64,000 bases of DNA from Saturnia japonica (GCA_033032175.1 CM065312.1:3410001-3474000), one strand, 5' to 3'; counted from the stretch's first letter, positions 1 to 12,335 are shown. A program made the numbers and translations. Notes: generated from the letters alone by a model not told the origin.

Positions 1-296
1 CCGCAAAAAGCACTTGCCAGTGTCAATGTTTTTAAGCCTTCGTAGTATTTTCTAATATTCAAATTGAAGTCTAACAAGATGGTGACTTCTTGCTAGAACT
101 ATCCAGGGAGTTTTAGTGATATCTCAAAATGCATGTTTGCAGTCTATATTTATAATCCACTTAACATATGCACAATGACAACTATGTCACGCAAAATTAG
201 GTATGTACCAATGTAGGGTCAAAGAACCTAAGTTAATGAATTAAAACATAAAATCCACGACATGGCAGCACAAAAACTCGACAGGCATATTAATTA
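1..296 (+). repeat. Unclassified repeat R1, copy 1 (cut by window edge)
   Basis: First of three long copies of one repeat within the first 2.2 kb. Shared landmarks in the same order are CTTGCCAGTGTCAATG, AACAAGATGGTG, TATTTATAATCCACTT, TCACGCAAAA, AGGGTCAAA and TGAATTAAAA. Its left end lies outside the window. No open frame, terminal repeat or poly(A) tail is visible, so the class is unknown; it could be a LINE 3' region or a short DNA element. Confidence 0.7.
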
Positions 297-1315
297 CAAT
301 ATTAGTACTTATTATTATTATTAGTCCCATTGGAATGTATTTCTTGCAATCTGTGGGAGTAATTTCGAGAAAAGGGACGGAAGTGTGTAACAGGAAACGT
401 GCGCTATTTGATTTGCGTTACACATCATATGCGACTCCTGCAAGGTAAGCTCGTTTTCTTTAAAAATGTTCGGTAAATTCAGCGTATTGCTTTTTAATGG
501 CAAGAATTATTGAATACACAGCGAAAAGTTACCTCAAATGAAGTTTTGGATGGATTGATTTTAAACTCTATTCGAATAGAGATAGTAGTTGTAACATGAT
601 GAGTTTAAAAAAAAAACATAAAAAAATTCAAATAATTATTTGCATTCTATTAATTATTTGAAAAGTTCATCACATGAAGATATAGTTAATTATAATAGAC
701 ACTTTTAAATAAATACTGTATCGAAAATGATAAATTGCGTTCAAACCGATATTTGATGTATTATTTTTATCTGATGTTGTTCGCATAATTCTTAGTTTTT
801 TTTATATATTAACTGTATTAGATAAAAAAAAAATCTTGGATGCATTACATTTTAACATTTCATAGCGACGATTTTTTTAGCAATGGGATCATGCATTTAA
901 GTGTTATAATGAAATACGAGTTTATCTCACATTTTAAAAGCTAACATGGATTTTTAACTTATTATTATATATCTAGTACGTACGCTCTTCTAGAAAAAAT
1001 AATTCTACGTCTCCCAAGTCCCAACATGTACGCGGCCAAATTAAAGGGGGTATTATTTATGTTGGGCTAGCTCTGTTATACACACAGTTCGTATTTAATT
1101 TTGTACCTCCAGCACCTGTGGCTTTGTTTATTTCAACGAATTTCGTAACTCGTAATGTTTGAAACAATTCGTTTTGGACCGAAATTTAGTGGGAATTCAT
1201 CGAGGTCGAAACGCGAATTGCGATGTGGACGGTTAATTAGAACACAACCTTATTTAGTGTTATGTCATATTTGGAATCTCTCTTCAATAACACGGACTTG
1301 TTTTTCTTCTTATTT
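297..1315. other. AT-rich stretch, no gene seen
   Basis: No coding trace or recognised repeat. The part at about 1015-1260 is somewhat richer in G+C than its flanks and holds an E-box-like CACCTG at about 1114. That alone does not support a regulatory call. Confidence 0.5.
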
Positions 1316-1625
1316 AATGGCAACGTGTGTATAAACACAATTATGCCAGTGTCATATGGACAGAATGTTTTTCTAATCTTCAGAGTCCAAACAATGCTAA
1401 CAAGATGTTGTTAAAATATGTCCTTTTATAATTATCCAGGGAGATTTTGTAGTAACTTAATTCTTGCTTCTAGTTATTATTTATAATTAAATTCACTTGC
1501 GCGAAATAATCAAACAATATCACGCAAAATGCTACTGATGTTACATAACATAGCGGCAAATAACGTAAGTTTATCAATTAAAATTAAACTAGAACTTGAC
1601 AGATCAAGATACCGATAAAAACTCG
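1316..1625 (+). repeat. Unclassified repeat R1, copy 2 (most diverged)
   Basis: Same order of landmarks as copies 1 and 3: TGCCAGTGTCA, AACAAGATG, ATTATCCAGGGAGATTTTG, TTATTTATAATTAAATTCACTT and ATCACGCAAAATGC. It is more diverged and more AT-rich than the others, so probably older. It lies in the same orientation as copies 1 and 3. Confidence 0.6.
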
Positions 1626-1802
1626 ATACGACCTTTAAAAAAAAATTTTAGTTCACATTCCAAGGACATTATTGCAAACATGAAAGGTGATGTAAATTTG
1701 TGGAGTGAAATATTTAAAATGGCTTGTACTTAACAGTAACTTTAATATTTTTTTGTGATTATACGAGTAAGTGTAATAACTTCTTCTTCTTTTTCTTGTT
1801 TT

Positions 1803-2160
1803 GGCGCCGCAAAAGCACTTGCCAGTGTCAATGTTTTTAAGCCTTCATAACATTTTCCAATATACAAAGTGAGGTTTCCAGCGTCAATATTTTCAAGCTT
1901 TCGTAGTATATAAATTATATACAAAGTGGCGTTCAACAAGATGGTGGCCGCATTGTTAGAACGATCTAGAGAATTTTTGTGAGATCCCAGAATGCACGCT
2001 CTTGGTTAATATTTATAATCCACTTCACTTATGCACAAAAAACAAACTATATCACGCAAAACGCCACCAATATTACATAATATAGGGTCAAAAACCTAAG
2101 TAAATGAATTAAAAGTATAAACCACAACATGCCACTCCAAGATCCCACCAAAACTCCCGT
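1803..2160 (+). repeat. Unclassified repeat R1, copy 3
   Basis: Begins GGCGCCGCAAAAGCACTTGCC and follows copy 1 closely through TATTTATAATCCACTTCAC and ATATAGGGTCAAAAACCTAAG. It has an extra ~40 bp block (TTTCCAGCGTCAATATTTTC) that partly repeats its own start, so a local duplication seems likely. Confidence 0.65.
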
Positions 2161-2217
2161 GTAAAAACATTCTTACCCAGTATAACTTTTTATTGACAAT
2201 AAATTGATAAATAAACC

Positions 2218-2285
2218 TTTTTTTAATGGCGTCACGTAAATACAAATTCTGCCAGTGTCAAGTCCGACGTGGAAGAGACACTTCG
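2218..2285 (+). repeat. Unclassified repeat R1, short fragment
   Basis: TTTTTAATGGCGTCACG followed by TTCTGCCAGTGTCAAGTC resembles the start of copy 2. Only the first ~65 bp can be matched. Confidence 0.4.
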
Positions 2286-4359
2286 TAAATAGTAAAAAGT
2301 TTTATATGATTTTGGTCTTCCAATCTCATATTTTAATTTTCACAATTCCTGTCCTGGATGTATACGGTGTACACAGATTATATTATTAATGGAATACAGA
2401 ATATTTTTAATAGAATCTCGTATCTCCTACCAAATCGGATTTACTTGCAGTAATGTATTTATGCAACACCAGAACGTTGTAACTGTATATTAGTGTGAAA
2501 ATCACCTAATATTTCATATAGTATATAATCAATGTATGCTACCTCTTGTCAAAAATTAAGTAACTTTGTACAGTTTGTATAGAAGAAAATTAAAAAAAAA
2601 GATATAATTTCGCTACAGAATTCTTATTAAGGAAAGTTACATGAATAAGTTACTCTCGTATACAGCACATTTATTTAAGGTAGAATTTTGAACACAATAC
2701 AGGGGGATTTCATTACGCAAGCCTGAAAGGCCCGTATCTTACGCCTTTCATTCTTGGCTCATTGTGAGGCGTCTTTTGTTCACGTTTTAATTCAGGGCGG
2801 CACCTGCTTCGTACAACACACTCTGTATTTATGCGTCGTAATCTCATTTCTACAGCCTGTGCTTGGGGGATTTTCATTGATATGAGGGACTGGAGCGTTT
2901 GGGTGATTTTCACAAATCATTACGTTGTCGGTCTTCACTTTTTAAATTCGATCGTACCGAAGCTAAATCTATGACTACGACTATTATCAGTTTTTAATCA
3001 AAGACGTATTAATACGAGTACCGTATTAATTTAAAAACTTAGGCTTTTGAAGTTATTTACTCATTAATATTATAACAAAGTCTACACAATGAAGTTGCTT
3101 GTATAGGCGACAGCCAAAATTCATAAGGCTTTCAAAGATTTTCAACTTTAATATAACATTCTCTTACAACACTGTTCAGTTATTTAGTTTTGCATTTGAG
3201 TCGTTGCCTAAATTACATAACCTGTGTTCTTTTTTTTTGGTCGTAGCTTATTCCTTTAACGATAGCTATCGTTCATTATTCCCTTACGTTGCGGCGGAAG
3301 TGCATCAAAATATAAACCGGAATCAGATTTTTAAAAAATGTGAAAAGTTATACATCTTATATATTTAGAAATTGTAAAAACTACAATTTATTAATTATCA
3401 CGCTATTTCTAATTTTATTCAATCGATAATAATTATACTAAATAATTTTTTTAAAACCAAAACATCAACTTTTAACATTCCAACAATATTACTAATATTG
3501 AAATTCAATACATTTCATTAATATTTGTGAATATAACATCTACATTACATAATTAGATATATATTTATTTAAATACCACTAACACTTGCTAAATCTCTTG
3601 TTTTATTAAGGTTAAGATATCCACTCTAAATTATATTTTTCAAATGATGTATCATTATTATCTAGATATAAATTACACAAAAAGTTGAACTTGTCTTTTG
3701 CCATTTTTACAATTTTTTAAATATTTTATTTCAATAAATTAATTTTTGTCAATTACAAATCATTATAACTTTTATCACATAGGTAAGTACACACAGCCTT
3801 TTTGAAAGCTTTTAGTTAGTTTAACCTGTCCCGGTGTATGTTTGTAATCAAATCTTGCAAGTTAAATTTAACTCATTCTTAAACTACGGAGTTAAAGTTT
3901 TACACGTTGACTTAGTTCCGATGATTATACATTTTAATGGTAAACGTGACTCATTAGCATGGTAGCTCGTTTAAACGATAAAAGCTTATTTGAAAATTAT
4001 TATTGAAATAAAGACTTGTTTAATTTGTTTTTCGATTGATAACCTGCACCATTATCAGGATGTGTATATTTATTAATCAGATCATATAATTTGGAATATT
4101 ACTATGTAAATTAGAAAAATGAGTATAGGTATATCTAATAATAAGCGTGAAGAATGGTCAGTTGATTCGACGTTGTCATTTCATAAGGTAAAAGCATCCC
4201 GTATATTAAAAAAAAAAACAATCTTTTATCCAATGTTTTAATAATTTTGAAAGCTTGTAACGCGCAAGATATTTATTTACTTTAAATTCCCCGTTCTCTC
4301 TTTTTTGTTTTTTAAAATGTTTTTATTAGTTATTTGTTTTTGTACTATTCTTAGCAAAC
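2286..4359. other. No gene seen
   Basis: Mostly low-complexity AT-rich DNA. The stretch 2700-2960 is less AT-rich, but none of its frames shows a motif or clear coding character. The 89-codon open frame at 3099-3368 resembles nothing I know and is probably chance. Confidence 0.5.
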
Positions 4360-4530
4360 CCTTAAAAAATAACTGGCCTGCCATCTTTGGGATTCCGCCA
4401 TATTTGATTTAGATGACGTCAATTAGCTAACCATGCATTGTCATCCAATTTAAACGTGTGTGAACAATTTCAGCTTAATCGGTTGGGTCAAAATTCAGTT
4501 GCAAGATTTGATCCATACTAACAAAGCTAG
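4360..4530 (+). repeat. Dispersed-repeat fragment (class unknown)
   Basis: The run from AACTGGCCTGCCATCTTTGG through TTTAGATGACGTCAA, GCATTGTCATCCAATTTAAA, AATTTCAGCTTAATCGG and GCAAGATTTGAT has the wording of a repeat that recurs in moth genomes. This is recognition by memory; no second copy lies in this window. Ends are uncertain. Confidence 0.35.
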
Positions 4531-7228
4531 TTAAATAAGAAAATTATGTGTACAATTCACACGTGGTAGAAGTGAAACCTTCACATATATGTTTTGTTTT
4601 AATTCAGAAAATGATCAAATACATACTAATTTAAAGTTTATGAAAATGTACACACAAGTACTCACAATCATTATTCACAATATTATTTTCAATTGATGCA
4701 AATTTGAAATATCCATAGTAACCTAACACAATATCAATCAGTAACAGAATGTCATAAGCGTTGTCTAAAAAGTTTTTGTTTCGTACCTTTTTGGTGAGGT
4801 GATAAAATGAATTATTGCGTGGCAACAACAAACTTTCGCTTTTTCGTTTCGTTTCATCGACTTTCAAATCACAACGATGCTAAAGAAGTTTTAACTTCAA
4901 AAGCTTGCAAAAACAAATTTTAGATATTTAAAATAAAGAAACTTTCCGTATATGTGATCTATGATTATACAAATGTCATTATGAACATTTTAACCGCATT
5001 GCATTACGTGGGGGTGTTTCAACGAAATTACTCCAGAAAGTCCCCGGCTGAGTGCATTCTTGACTCGCGTATCTGGACCGCACGGTTTGCGATACGTCGT
5101 TGTAAATCTACAATCATACATATATTACTAGTTGTGAGACGAAAAATGTAACGCCGAGTGTGAAATACTATTTCTTTGAAGGATTTGACATTAATTACAA
5201 ATGACGGCAAGTTTGTTTTCGTTTTACCAAGTTCATAATGTTTAAAATATATTGAGAACAAAATATATTACTATTACTAGCGTATTTATATAATAAAAAA
5301 GAATATTCATCTGAAACTTTAACAACATGTGGCAGAAAGTAAAATAATGTAAACAAATTTAATATATTCATTGCATATTTGAAGTTACAATGTTTATTAA
5401 AGTATATATTTTTATTTTCTCAAGGCAAACACAAGAAAATTGTTCTGAATCCATTTCAAGTATCTACACTCCACGCAATCTCTGTTTGTTTCAAGTAAAT
5501 ATTTTTTAGTCAACCGAGCCCTTAGCGATTTTTGGCACTGTATGGTTTGTTTAAGATTTCATCGAAAACTCTGTCAAGAAAACTTTTGTCAGTTGTTTCG
5601 TTGGGAATAATTTAAAATCCATCAACATTGATTCCGTTGAAAGTTTATAGAAAGCTATTCAGCTAATTGTACAGATTAAGGAGAAAATTATAAACTGGTA
5701 TTTCGTCTATAATTAAACAACAATTAACGTAAACTATTAATTAACTTAGTTGAAGATAGCATTTCTATCATCGGATGAAATTTATGAAATTTTATTTACT
5801 TGCTCATCATATTGTCCTCACCGATTTTGGTTATCGGTATTCGTTATCGGATCTTTTAGCAGATTTACAGTTCCCTTATATTATTTTGAATGAAATAAAC
5901 GTAACAATTATAAAAAGTCAAGTACTGGAATAATTTGAAAACGATATTACTTAACGTACCTATAAATCGAACCCTCACTCAACCTCTGTGAGTTTTGAAC
6001 ACACTTGAATCAATCGAACATGCGGTCATTTATTTATTTATTTTATACAGCACAAATATAATTCTGAAGAGACAATTTAGGAGTATACAACTTTTAAAAA
6101 GTTGTTTTAAAAACTACATATTTTGGAAATAATACCCATGATTGAATATTTATTCATTAATACACCTATATTACACAATTTTAATTTTTTTTTAAATACG
6201 CCACATAAACGCGGCAGTATGTTCAAGTCAGCGCGCGTGACGCCACCATTCAATAAATAAAAAAAAAGTTTAAAGGTATTACGTGGAAAGATGAGTTTAC
6301 AAGTTCATAGTCCATAGGGGTGTAAATGTGTATTATTTGTATTGTTTTCGAACTTACAATTATAGTGAAGACTATTATATTTAAAAGGCGTCGACGAACA
6401 AGGAAGGGAATGATTTATCTCCCTGTCACTATTACCCACAAATCCGAAACAAGGATTGCGTAAACGGTTAATTTCAGTCATTCCTCGAACAGCACAGGAA
6501 GGTGGACTACGTTACGCGAATGTTAATTCTTACAGGGGATTATGTCTCACTATTTACAATAAACTTTCATCAAGGTTAGGAATAATTAATCACGTACAAT
6601 ATCGACGATGGAATGTCTAGTTGACTAATGTGCATTTGATAATCTTTTACACGTTAGTTAATTAGCCTTAGAAATAATGCTACAAAACACGCCGGTCGTG
6701 CCGCCGGCATAATATCCACAAGCATTTCAAATAACACATTTTGTGACAAAACATTTAGTTTTATTTAGTGTGAAGAGACAAGACTAGTCAAGTAAATTTG
6801 AAAAGACCACCTAAGTTTAAAAAATATACTGTTAGTAAGTCTTGTATATAGTATACTTTATCAATGTTGTAAAGGTTTACGTTTACAGTTTCGTTTACTG
6901 ATTCGCAGTCGACTGTCTAGTCTGTTCTTGCAAAACTTTCTTAGAGGCTTTTTAATTAATTGGAAAATATTAATTTCTAAAAAATAAGTTTGGTTTTACA
7001 AATACTTTTTTCTATCAGTTTATCGATGCAGGAATTTAAAATTAAAATAATTGACTGAATATAGCGTATGGTTTATGATAAGACTGGAGTCTAGTAGTCG
7101 CACCGCCATCTGACGCGATAAACAAAACTAGGCTGCGTGATGATTTACGGACGTGTTGCAATGTTTGAAATAACTAAGCTTTTACGTATATATGTATCAG
7201 TAATACATTCAATCCGCCCTATATTATA
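4531..7228. other. No gene seen
   Basis: AT-rich sequence without coding trace or recognised repeat. Small GC-richer patches occur at about 6205-6250 and 6685-6715 (the latter contains GCCGGTCGTGCCGCCGGC, an imperfect palindrome). Overlapping short open frames at 4954-5261 lie on opposite strands and show no family motif. Confidence 0.5.
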
Positions 7229-7405
7229 CTAGATCCGCTCGCGTGAAATATAGAATAATTATTTATAAAGATATCGATATATATATTTTTTTTATAAGGA
7301 CAAAATATCTGAGAGTTAAATATAATAAAATTGGTTAAAATCTATCCAGTAGTTTTTGCGTGATGCGCGCAAAACGATAAACATCTGTCATTTTATTTTT
7401 GTAGA
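7229..7405 (-). mobile_element. Helitron-like remnant, 177 bp
   Basis: One end reads A-CTAG-ATCCGC, which on the minus strand is ...CTAG followed by T. The far end gives TCTACAAAAATAAAATG on the minus strand, but it is preceded by G instead of the usual A. The internal run ATCTATCCAGTAGTTTTTGCG is typical of short lepidopteran repeats with these ends. The termini fit a Helitron but the copy is small and decayed, so the class is an inference. Confidence 0.45.
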
Positions 7406-7534
7406 CTAAACTATTAAACTTTTTAAAGTGATATTTAAATTTAATTTATTTTAAATTTCAAGGACGCGTTATGTTTAGCTACTGTTAGAGCATGCATATA
7501 TTCCTTCATAACTTTTCCTACCTCGGCCACAATT

Positions 7535-7544
7535 AGCGCCATCT
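7535..7544 (-). promoter_or_regulatory. CTCF-core-like site AGATGGCGCT
   Basis: The minus strand reads AGATGGCGCT, which fits the animal CTCF core AGRKGGCRC. It lies 37 bp upstream of the proposed start of the candidate first exon. The upstream part of the CTCF motif is not obvious, and a ten-base match is weak evidence. Confidence 0.25.
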
Positions 7545-7563
7545 ACAAAGAAAACCAAAAACT

Positions 7564-7587
7564 CACGTGCGACGAGTGTCAGTTGAA
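7564..7587 (+). promoter_or_regulatory. Candidate core promoter: E-box plus TCAGTTG initiator
   Basis: CACGTG (7564-7569) precedes TCAGTTG (7579-7585), which matches the arthropod initiator TCAKTY with A+1 at 7581. There is no TATA box about 30 bp upstream and no good downstream promoter element. The call rests mainly on the exon-like sequence that follows. Confidence 0.3.
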
Positions 7588-7777
7588 AAAAGTAGAACCG
7601 ACAAAACGTGTCGCCTAACAAAGCGCATAAAACTACTGCGTCTCCGTCGTAAATTAAAAGAATAAATCAAATAATAGTTAAGCTCGGACTTCACAAACCC
7701 CGGAGTTCCATAGTGCTTCAACAGTGCGTGGTGTGCAGTGCATAGAAGCCACGAAAATCAACATCAGCACTTCCGAG
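7581..7777 (+). other. Candidate non-coding first exon of a host gene
   Basis: A 197-nt segment with no ATG, although several would be expected by chance at this base composition, ends at TTCCGAG|GTGAGTGG, a near-consensus splice donor. It is less AT-rich than its flanks and starts at an initiator-like TCAGTTG. This combination is typical of insect 5' leader exons followed by a long intron. No acceptor or coding exon can be paired with it by eye in this window. Start site and transcription are inferred; the donor and lack of ATG are seen. Confidence 0.35.
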
Positions 7778-9149
7778 GTGAGTGGCCGGCAACAAGGGAG
7801 AAAACATCTAAAACAATACAGCTACATTTCGTTACATGAGAGAGAGGTAATATATAACGTAGAGAGAGAGAGAGAGAGAGGAAAGGCATATACATTGTAT
7901 ATCTAATAAACAGCTTAGGCAATCCGCGTTTCTCATTTCTATGACGGCCGTTTTCAATAACCTATTTATCCGTTGTTTCAGTTACTAAAGATGGACAAAT
8001 ATATAACCTTTTGTCCTTACTTTTTTTTCAAAACCTATCAATGGATAGTTTTTCGTATCTACATAATATATATTATATACATATCTTATAGCTTGGATAG
8101 ATAAGAGGGAATCCGTTATATGTCTTAAGTTAAAGATAGTACTTATTACAAATATGTACTAATAGATGATAGTAAACTCAGATATGTTATTGAAAACGTT
8201 CATAGGTTTAGTTAGCGTTTGACCACAATTTCATGATGTAACACTCTTAGAGTGAGATTGCCTTAGCAGAATGCTGGCTGGGAGGTGATTCCTGGCTTGT
8301 ACTATAAAAACTAAGTAGCCATACAATATTACATTTTCTCTACAATAATATCTTCTATAACATTTCTGTATATAAGGTCTTTAAAGTAAAGATTTTTTTT
8401 TTTATATTTTTTCAATTTAGAAAACCTTTGATAAATATATTGGTTTATGTGCGTAACCAAATGCAATTTTTATTTTCGCCTGGGAGATTTATCACGGGCA
8501 AAGAAGTCGCACGGTAAAACCGCAGCCCCGCTTTGAGGTTCGGTGATACCAGGAGCACAAAGAAACCGTATACATTTACAATAATTTTGGGTAGAAGCAA
8601 TCGCAATTTGAATAATTTTTATTTGATAAACCACATGATTAATTAATTTTGAAATAGTTTAAAAGATAACACCTCCCAATAATTTTGAGACAATCGCTAT
8701 TTTAAGGCATTGGTGTTATTCCTTAATCAAATTAGGTATGATTGCGCCTCACTCAAGTCAACCAGTTGGTTCTTAGAAGGACCTCTAAAGTAAAAAAAAA
8801 ACTGGATTTCAATTTATAATAGTCTTTTAAATTATTTTATAGTGAGCACAGTTGCTTTTAACTTAGCACAAAGATTTAATAAATTCTTAAATATATTTTA
8901 TAACGTTTGGCTTACTTGGTTCAAGTACAACAATTGAAATAACTAATTCGTTGTAAAATAAGGTGTACGTATTCGTCATCGGCATGCTATAACATTTCAT
9001 AAGAAAACTATAAAAGATTATATGTATGTACCAGTATCAATCAAATGGCAAATCTTGTGCAAGTTTCGTCTGCTAATGGACCGCTACGCTGCCATAGCTA
9101 TTTTTGTCGCAAAACAGCTGTACTCGCGTTATTATGTTCCGATAGGAAG
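7778..9149. other. No gene seen; (AG)10 microsatellite at 7861-7880
   Basis: If the upstream exon call is right this is the start of its intron. It contains a pure (AG)10 run, poly(T)/AT-rich blocks and a GC-richer patch at 8480-8580 that I cannot assign. Confidence 0.5.
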
Positions 9150-9492
9150 CGTGTCGTTGGTGGCAAGGATATAGATTCTAGGGTTCTGGACAGGGAACTT
9201 TTTCTTTTTTAAGTAGTTAGAATTAGAAAACAATTGTAAGCAAAACTAAATATATAAACGTAGGTATATTCTTCAATATTTATGTAGGTACTTATAGTTA
9301 CATAGAATTGATATTTAGAATCAATGCACGGTAACAGCCCAAGCCGAGGTTTGGCCTCTTCGGTACTCTTATGTTTATTGCTATTTCAGCCGAGTGCTTT
9401 TTGTCGCTTGCCATTTATTTTCCTTAGTGCAGCTGTAAAGGCCCTTTAGGCCAGCAGGGCTAGTTAGTTTGAAATAAAGACGTGTCGTTGGT
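9150..9492 (+). mobile_element. 5'-truncated LINE-X copy with 12-bp target-site duplication
   Basis: The insert 9162-9480 is flanked by perfect 12-bp direct repeats, CGTGTCGTTGGT at 9150-9161 and 9481-9492. Inside, GGGAACTTTTTCTTTTTTAA, AGCCGAGGTTTGGCC, AGCTGTAAAGGCC and the tail GGGCTAGTTAGTTTGAAATA line up in order with the reverse complement of the GC-rich element at 31.5 kb. This is the 3' untranslated part of a non-LTR retrotransposon inserted by target-primed reverse transcription. The tail is short and A-rich instead of a pure poly(A). It has no coding sequence. Confidence 0.75.
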
Positions 9493-10214
9493 TATATACA
9501 CATATGAAGGATTTCAAGGCTTTCAACTTAATCCTTCTACAATAACTTAAGGTTGACTGGCCTCAATTACGAATACGATACTTTTGAGGTAAATTAATAT
9601 GTTAATATTAGATGGATTGTAAGCCTATTTTCTACTTTCATAATATAAAAACGAAAATCATATACATGACTTCCGTGTTATACATACCATAACGAAATCA
9701 AAGGTTTTGTGAGATTTTTCCTGGAAACATTGATAAGAATTTCCGAAAACTCACAAACAAGATTAAACGCCTAACTTTGGAATCCATTTCGAGTTGTCCT
9801 CGCACACCGCGAGATCCGTTTTCACTTACATATGGAGTTTTAATAATATCACTGAACCGATTAAAACTTTACTGAATAAAATGGAAAAGGTTCATTTTTT
9901 TTAAATGAAGTATATGAGAATTATAATTATGTTTTTAAATATATTTAATTGCTGCGTTAATTAATACTGTCAGAAAATTAAAAAGAACCTTTTTTTAAAT
10001 ATTTATTTCACAAATAAATTCATATACAAGTTATTGTTATAGGCATCCTATAAAACCTCTTGAGTTTGTCTTAGCATTCCATGGTCTGAGGTTTTATTCA
10101 ACGCATTGCTGCTTGTAGTAAACATACATATAGTATTAAACCTAACGTTCAGTTAAAAGATTATAATTTACTATACTTATACTGCTTATACAATAGAGTT
10201 GATGTAGTAATCTT
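9493..10214. other. No gene seen
   Basis: AT-rich sequence with no coding trace or recognised repeat. Confidence 0.5.
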
Positions 10215-10520
10215 TCAAATTGTATTTAATGTTTTACTATTTATTGAATCCCTAACGTCCAGTGGTATTTTATTTATAGTGTCAGGTATTGTGAAAGTTA
10301 TTGTACGCCTGCCACAGAAGTAAATTTTACGTGGTATTTTTAACGATTTTGTTAATGCCTGTCGTGTATTAACTTAACGTATTTAACTGGTATTTGTATA
10401 TCGGAATTATCAAATTGTTCTGTTAATAACAAGTACTCAGAACAAACATGAACAGGTAATAATACCTTACAATATTTGAATAAACCGATATAGTTATCAC
10501 AGTATTTGCTTTTTATATTG
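10215..10520 (-). pseudogene. Decayed non-LTR retrotransposon polymerase, C-terminal end
   Basis: On the minus strand 10364-10215 is open and reads RQALTKSLKIPRK...GRRTITFTIPDTINKIPLDVR before a stop. The pattern 'basic stretch, then GR or AP, then N-x-[IL]-P-x-D-[IV]-R' is the usual end of Jockey/CR1-like LINE polymerases. Further upstream, in other frames, FKYCKVLLPVHVCSEYLLL and VKYVKLI fit the preceding region, so at least one frameshift has accumulated. There is no reverse-transcriptase catalytic core. The family motif is recognised from memory; the exact clade is not determined. Confidence 0.5.
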
Positions 10521-11124
10521 CTTGGTACAATTAATTAAAAAAAAAATTTGCAGATTCTTTATCTTATAGAGGTAAGTATCGAGTAAGTGTCCGTGAAATT
10601 AAATACAAGATTGATACAATTCGACATACAATATTTGTAACATCGTATCTTTAATTTAAATAGTATGCATATATACGCTAAACAAATATAGAAAAAAAAT
10701 CTCTATAATTCAGTTTTACAGACTTTTTTCTACCATATATAAATCTTAGCTTTTAATTGACTAAAATGTTCATGTACTTATATGTTATAAAAAATAAGTT
10801 GATAAATTTTTTAAGCGGCTCTTTTGAAACCCATGGCTATATAAGTTACGATAGTATTCATATTGGATATCAAATTTTCTGTTTTAGCATACTTGTATTT
10901 ACGGGATTCGAACACCTGTATGGCGGAGTGGCCTCGCCCAGAAATTATAATATTAATGAAGGGATAAATTTTCAAAGGACAAATTAACTTAAAAAGAAAT
11001 AAATCACTGAAAACCCTAACAAACTTTGTATCTCCCTTTCCGCATAATTTCTTTAATTTATCTTTGACGTAACTTATTAGAAACTCAAACTTAAGTTCGT
11101 CGAGTTAATCTATAAAGTTTTTCT

Positions 11125-11330
11125 ATTAATAACGCTTGGAACTGTTTGAAATCGGGTACATACTAGCCTCAATATTGGATGAGTAATCGGTTCTTCCGTC
11201 GCTACAGAGCATGTAGTACATAGTAATAACAGTATCGGTTGATGGTGAAGGAAAATATTGTGAGGAAACCCGAATGCTTGAAAAATATTATTCAAGCACC
11301 ACAGTATATGGGAAAATATAGAGCTGTTGA
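11125..11330 (+). repeat. Fragment related to SINE family 2 body
   Basis: GGTGAAGGAAAATATTGTGAGGAAACCC corresponds, in shorter blocks, to the minus strand of the SINE at 58.8-59.1 kb (GAAGGAAAACATCGTGATG). The 80-codon open frame on the opposite strand (11110-11352) is simply this repeat translated. Neither a tRNA-like head nor a tail is clear. Confidence 0.45.
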
Positions 11331-11412
11331 TTTCTGTGTTTGAAATCGCCAATACGGCGCGTCGTTGTGATTAGTCCGCACCTTCCCTTGGTCTATAAAG
11401 CTTTATTTTTTA

Positions 11413-11829
11413 CTAGCTGTGCCCGCGACTTCCTTCGAGTGGGGTACATAATGCCGTTGATCGGACATACGCGTGAATCGTGCTACTCCCGCTCCTGGTT
11501 ATATGCTATTGTGGGTGATCCTTAGAAGATAGACAAATGCACAAAATCACTTTTTTGTAGGCCTCTTTATTATCTACAACTATGTGGTACATTAATTTAA
11601 TGTATATAATTATTGTATTTAAGCGCTCGAATGGATTTACCATGACCAGTTTTTTTATTTGTGTAGAACCGTTCAACCGTGACGGAGATTACCCGGAACA
11701 AACAGACAGACAGAGATTTTTTAAATTGGTAATTTGTTTTATGTATTGTATATACTTTCATATGCATTTAGTAAAAAGCTGTTATTTTGACATTACAAAC
11801 AGACACTTCTATTTTATTAATTGTATAGA
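11413..11829 (-). mobile_element. Helitron-like family B, copy 1 (417 bp)
   Basis: The plus strand starts A-CTAG-CTGTGCCCGCGACTTCC, so the minus strand ends ...GCGGGCACAG-CTAG-T. The other end on the minus strand is TCTATACAATTAATAAAA. Internal blocks (TGGGTGATCCTTAGAAG, GATTACCCGGAACAAACAGA, TTCATATGCATTTAGTAAAA) match the copies at 21 and 52 kb. The TC and CTAG-T ends, with a GC-rich imperfect hairpin near CTAG, fit a non-autonomous Helitron. The 102-codon open frame at 11582-11890 is the repeat translated, not a gene. Confidence 0.6.
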
Positions 11830-12335
11830 ATTATCACCATTGCTCGTATCTGTTTTCAGTTACAGCGACCGCTTGAACACTCCTTTCTAACAGTCCGACT
11901 GTTCCGCTTTTTCATGTGCACGTACATAGCTGATAAAATCCTATCTTCGCAATTAACGTGCAATCACACTTGGGGCAAGTCATAATACCATAACGGTAAC
12001 CTTTGGTTTAAAAAGTTTCTCCAGCATTTCTCATTAGTTGATTCCCATTCAGAGAGGTTTTTTGCCGTTTTAGGACGTCTTTATTAAAAGGGTTTATTAA
12101 AAAGCTGTTCCTCTTGCTTTCGAAAGCCTTCTTCGAGATCACAGTAAAAGATACGCTTCACCACACTCTGGTTTTGTCTCGGAAACCCATAACCACAGCG
12201 ACGTAACTGTCACCGCATTAAATATGCTTCCATGGCACATATTTTAGCACGACGTAGGACGTCGACGACGTTTACTTATAATAGTAAAGTAAAGATTATA
12301 ATAGTATTATTTATTATTGTTCCGAGTAATTAAAA

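Noticed and set aside
11582..11890. 102-codon open frame
   Set aside because: Lies within Helitron-like family B copy 1; the homologous region of copy 2 has no such frame.
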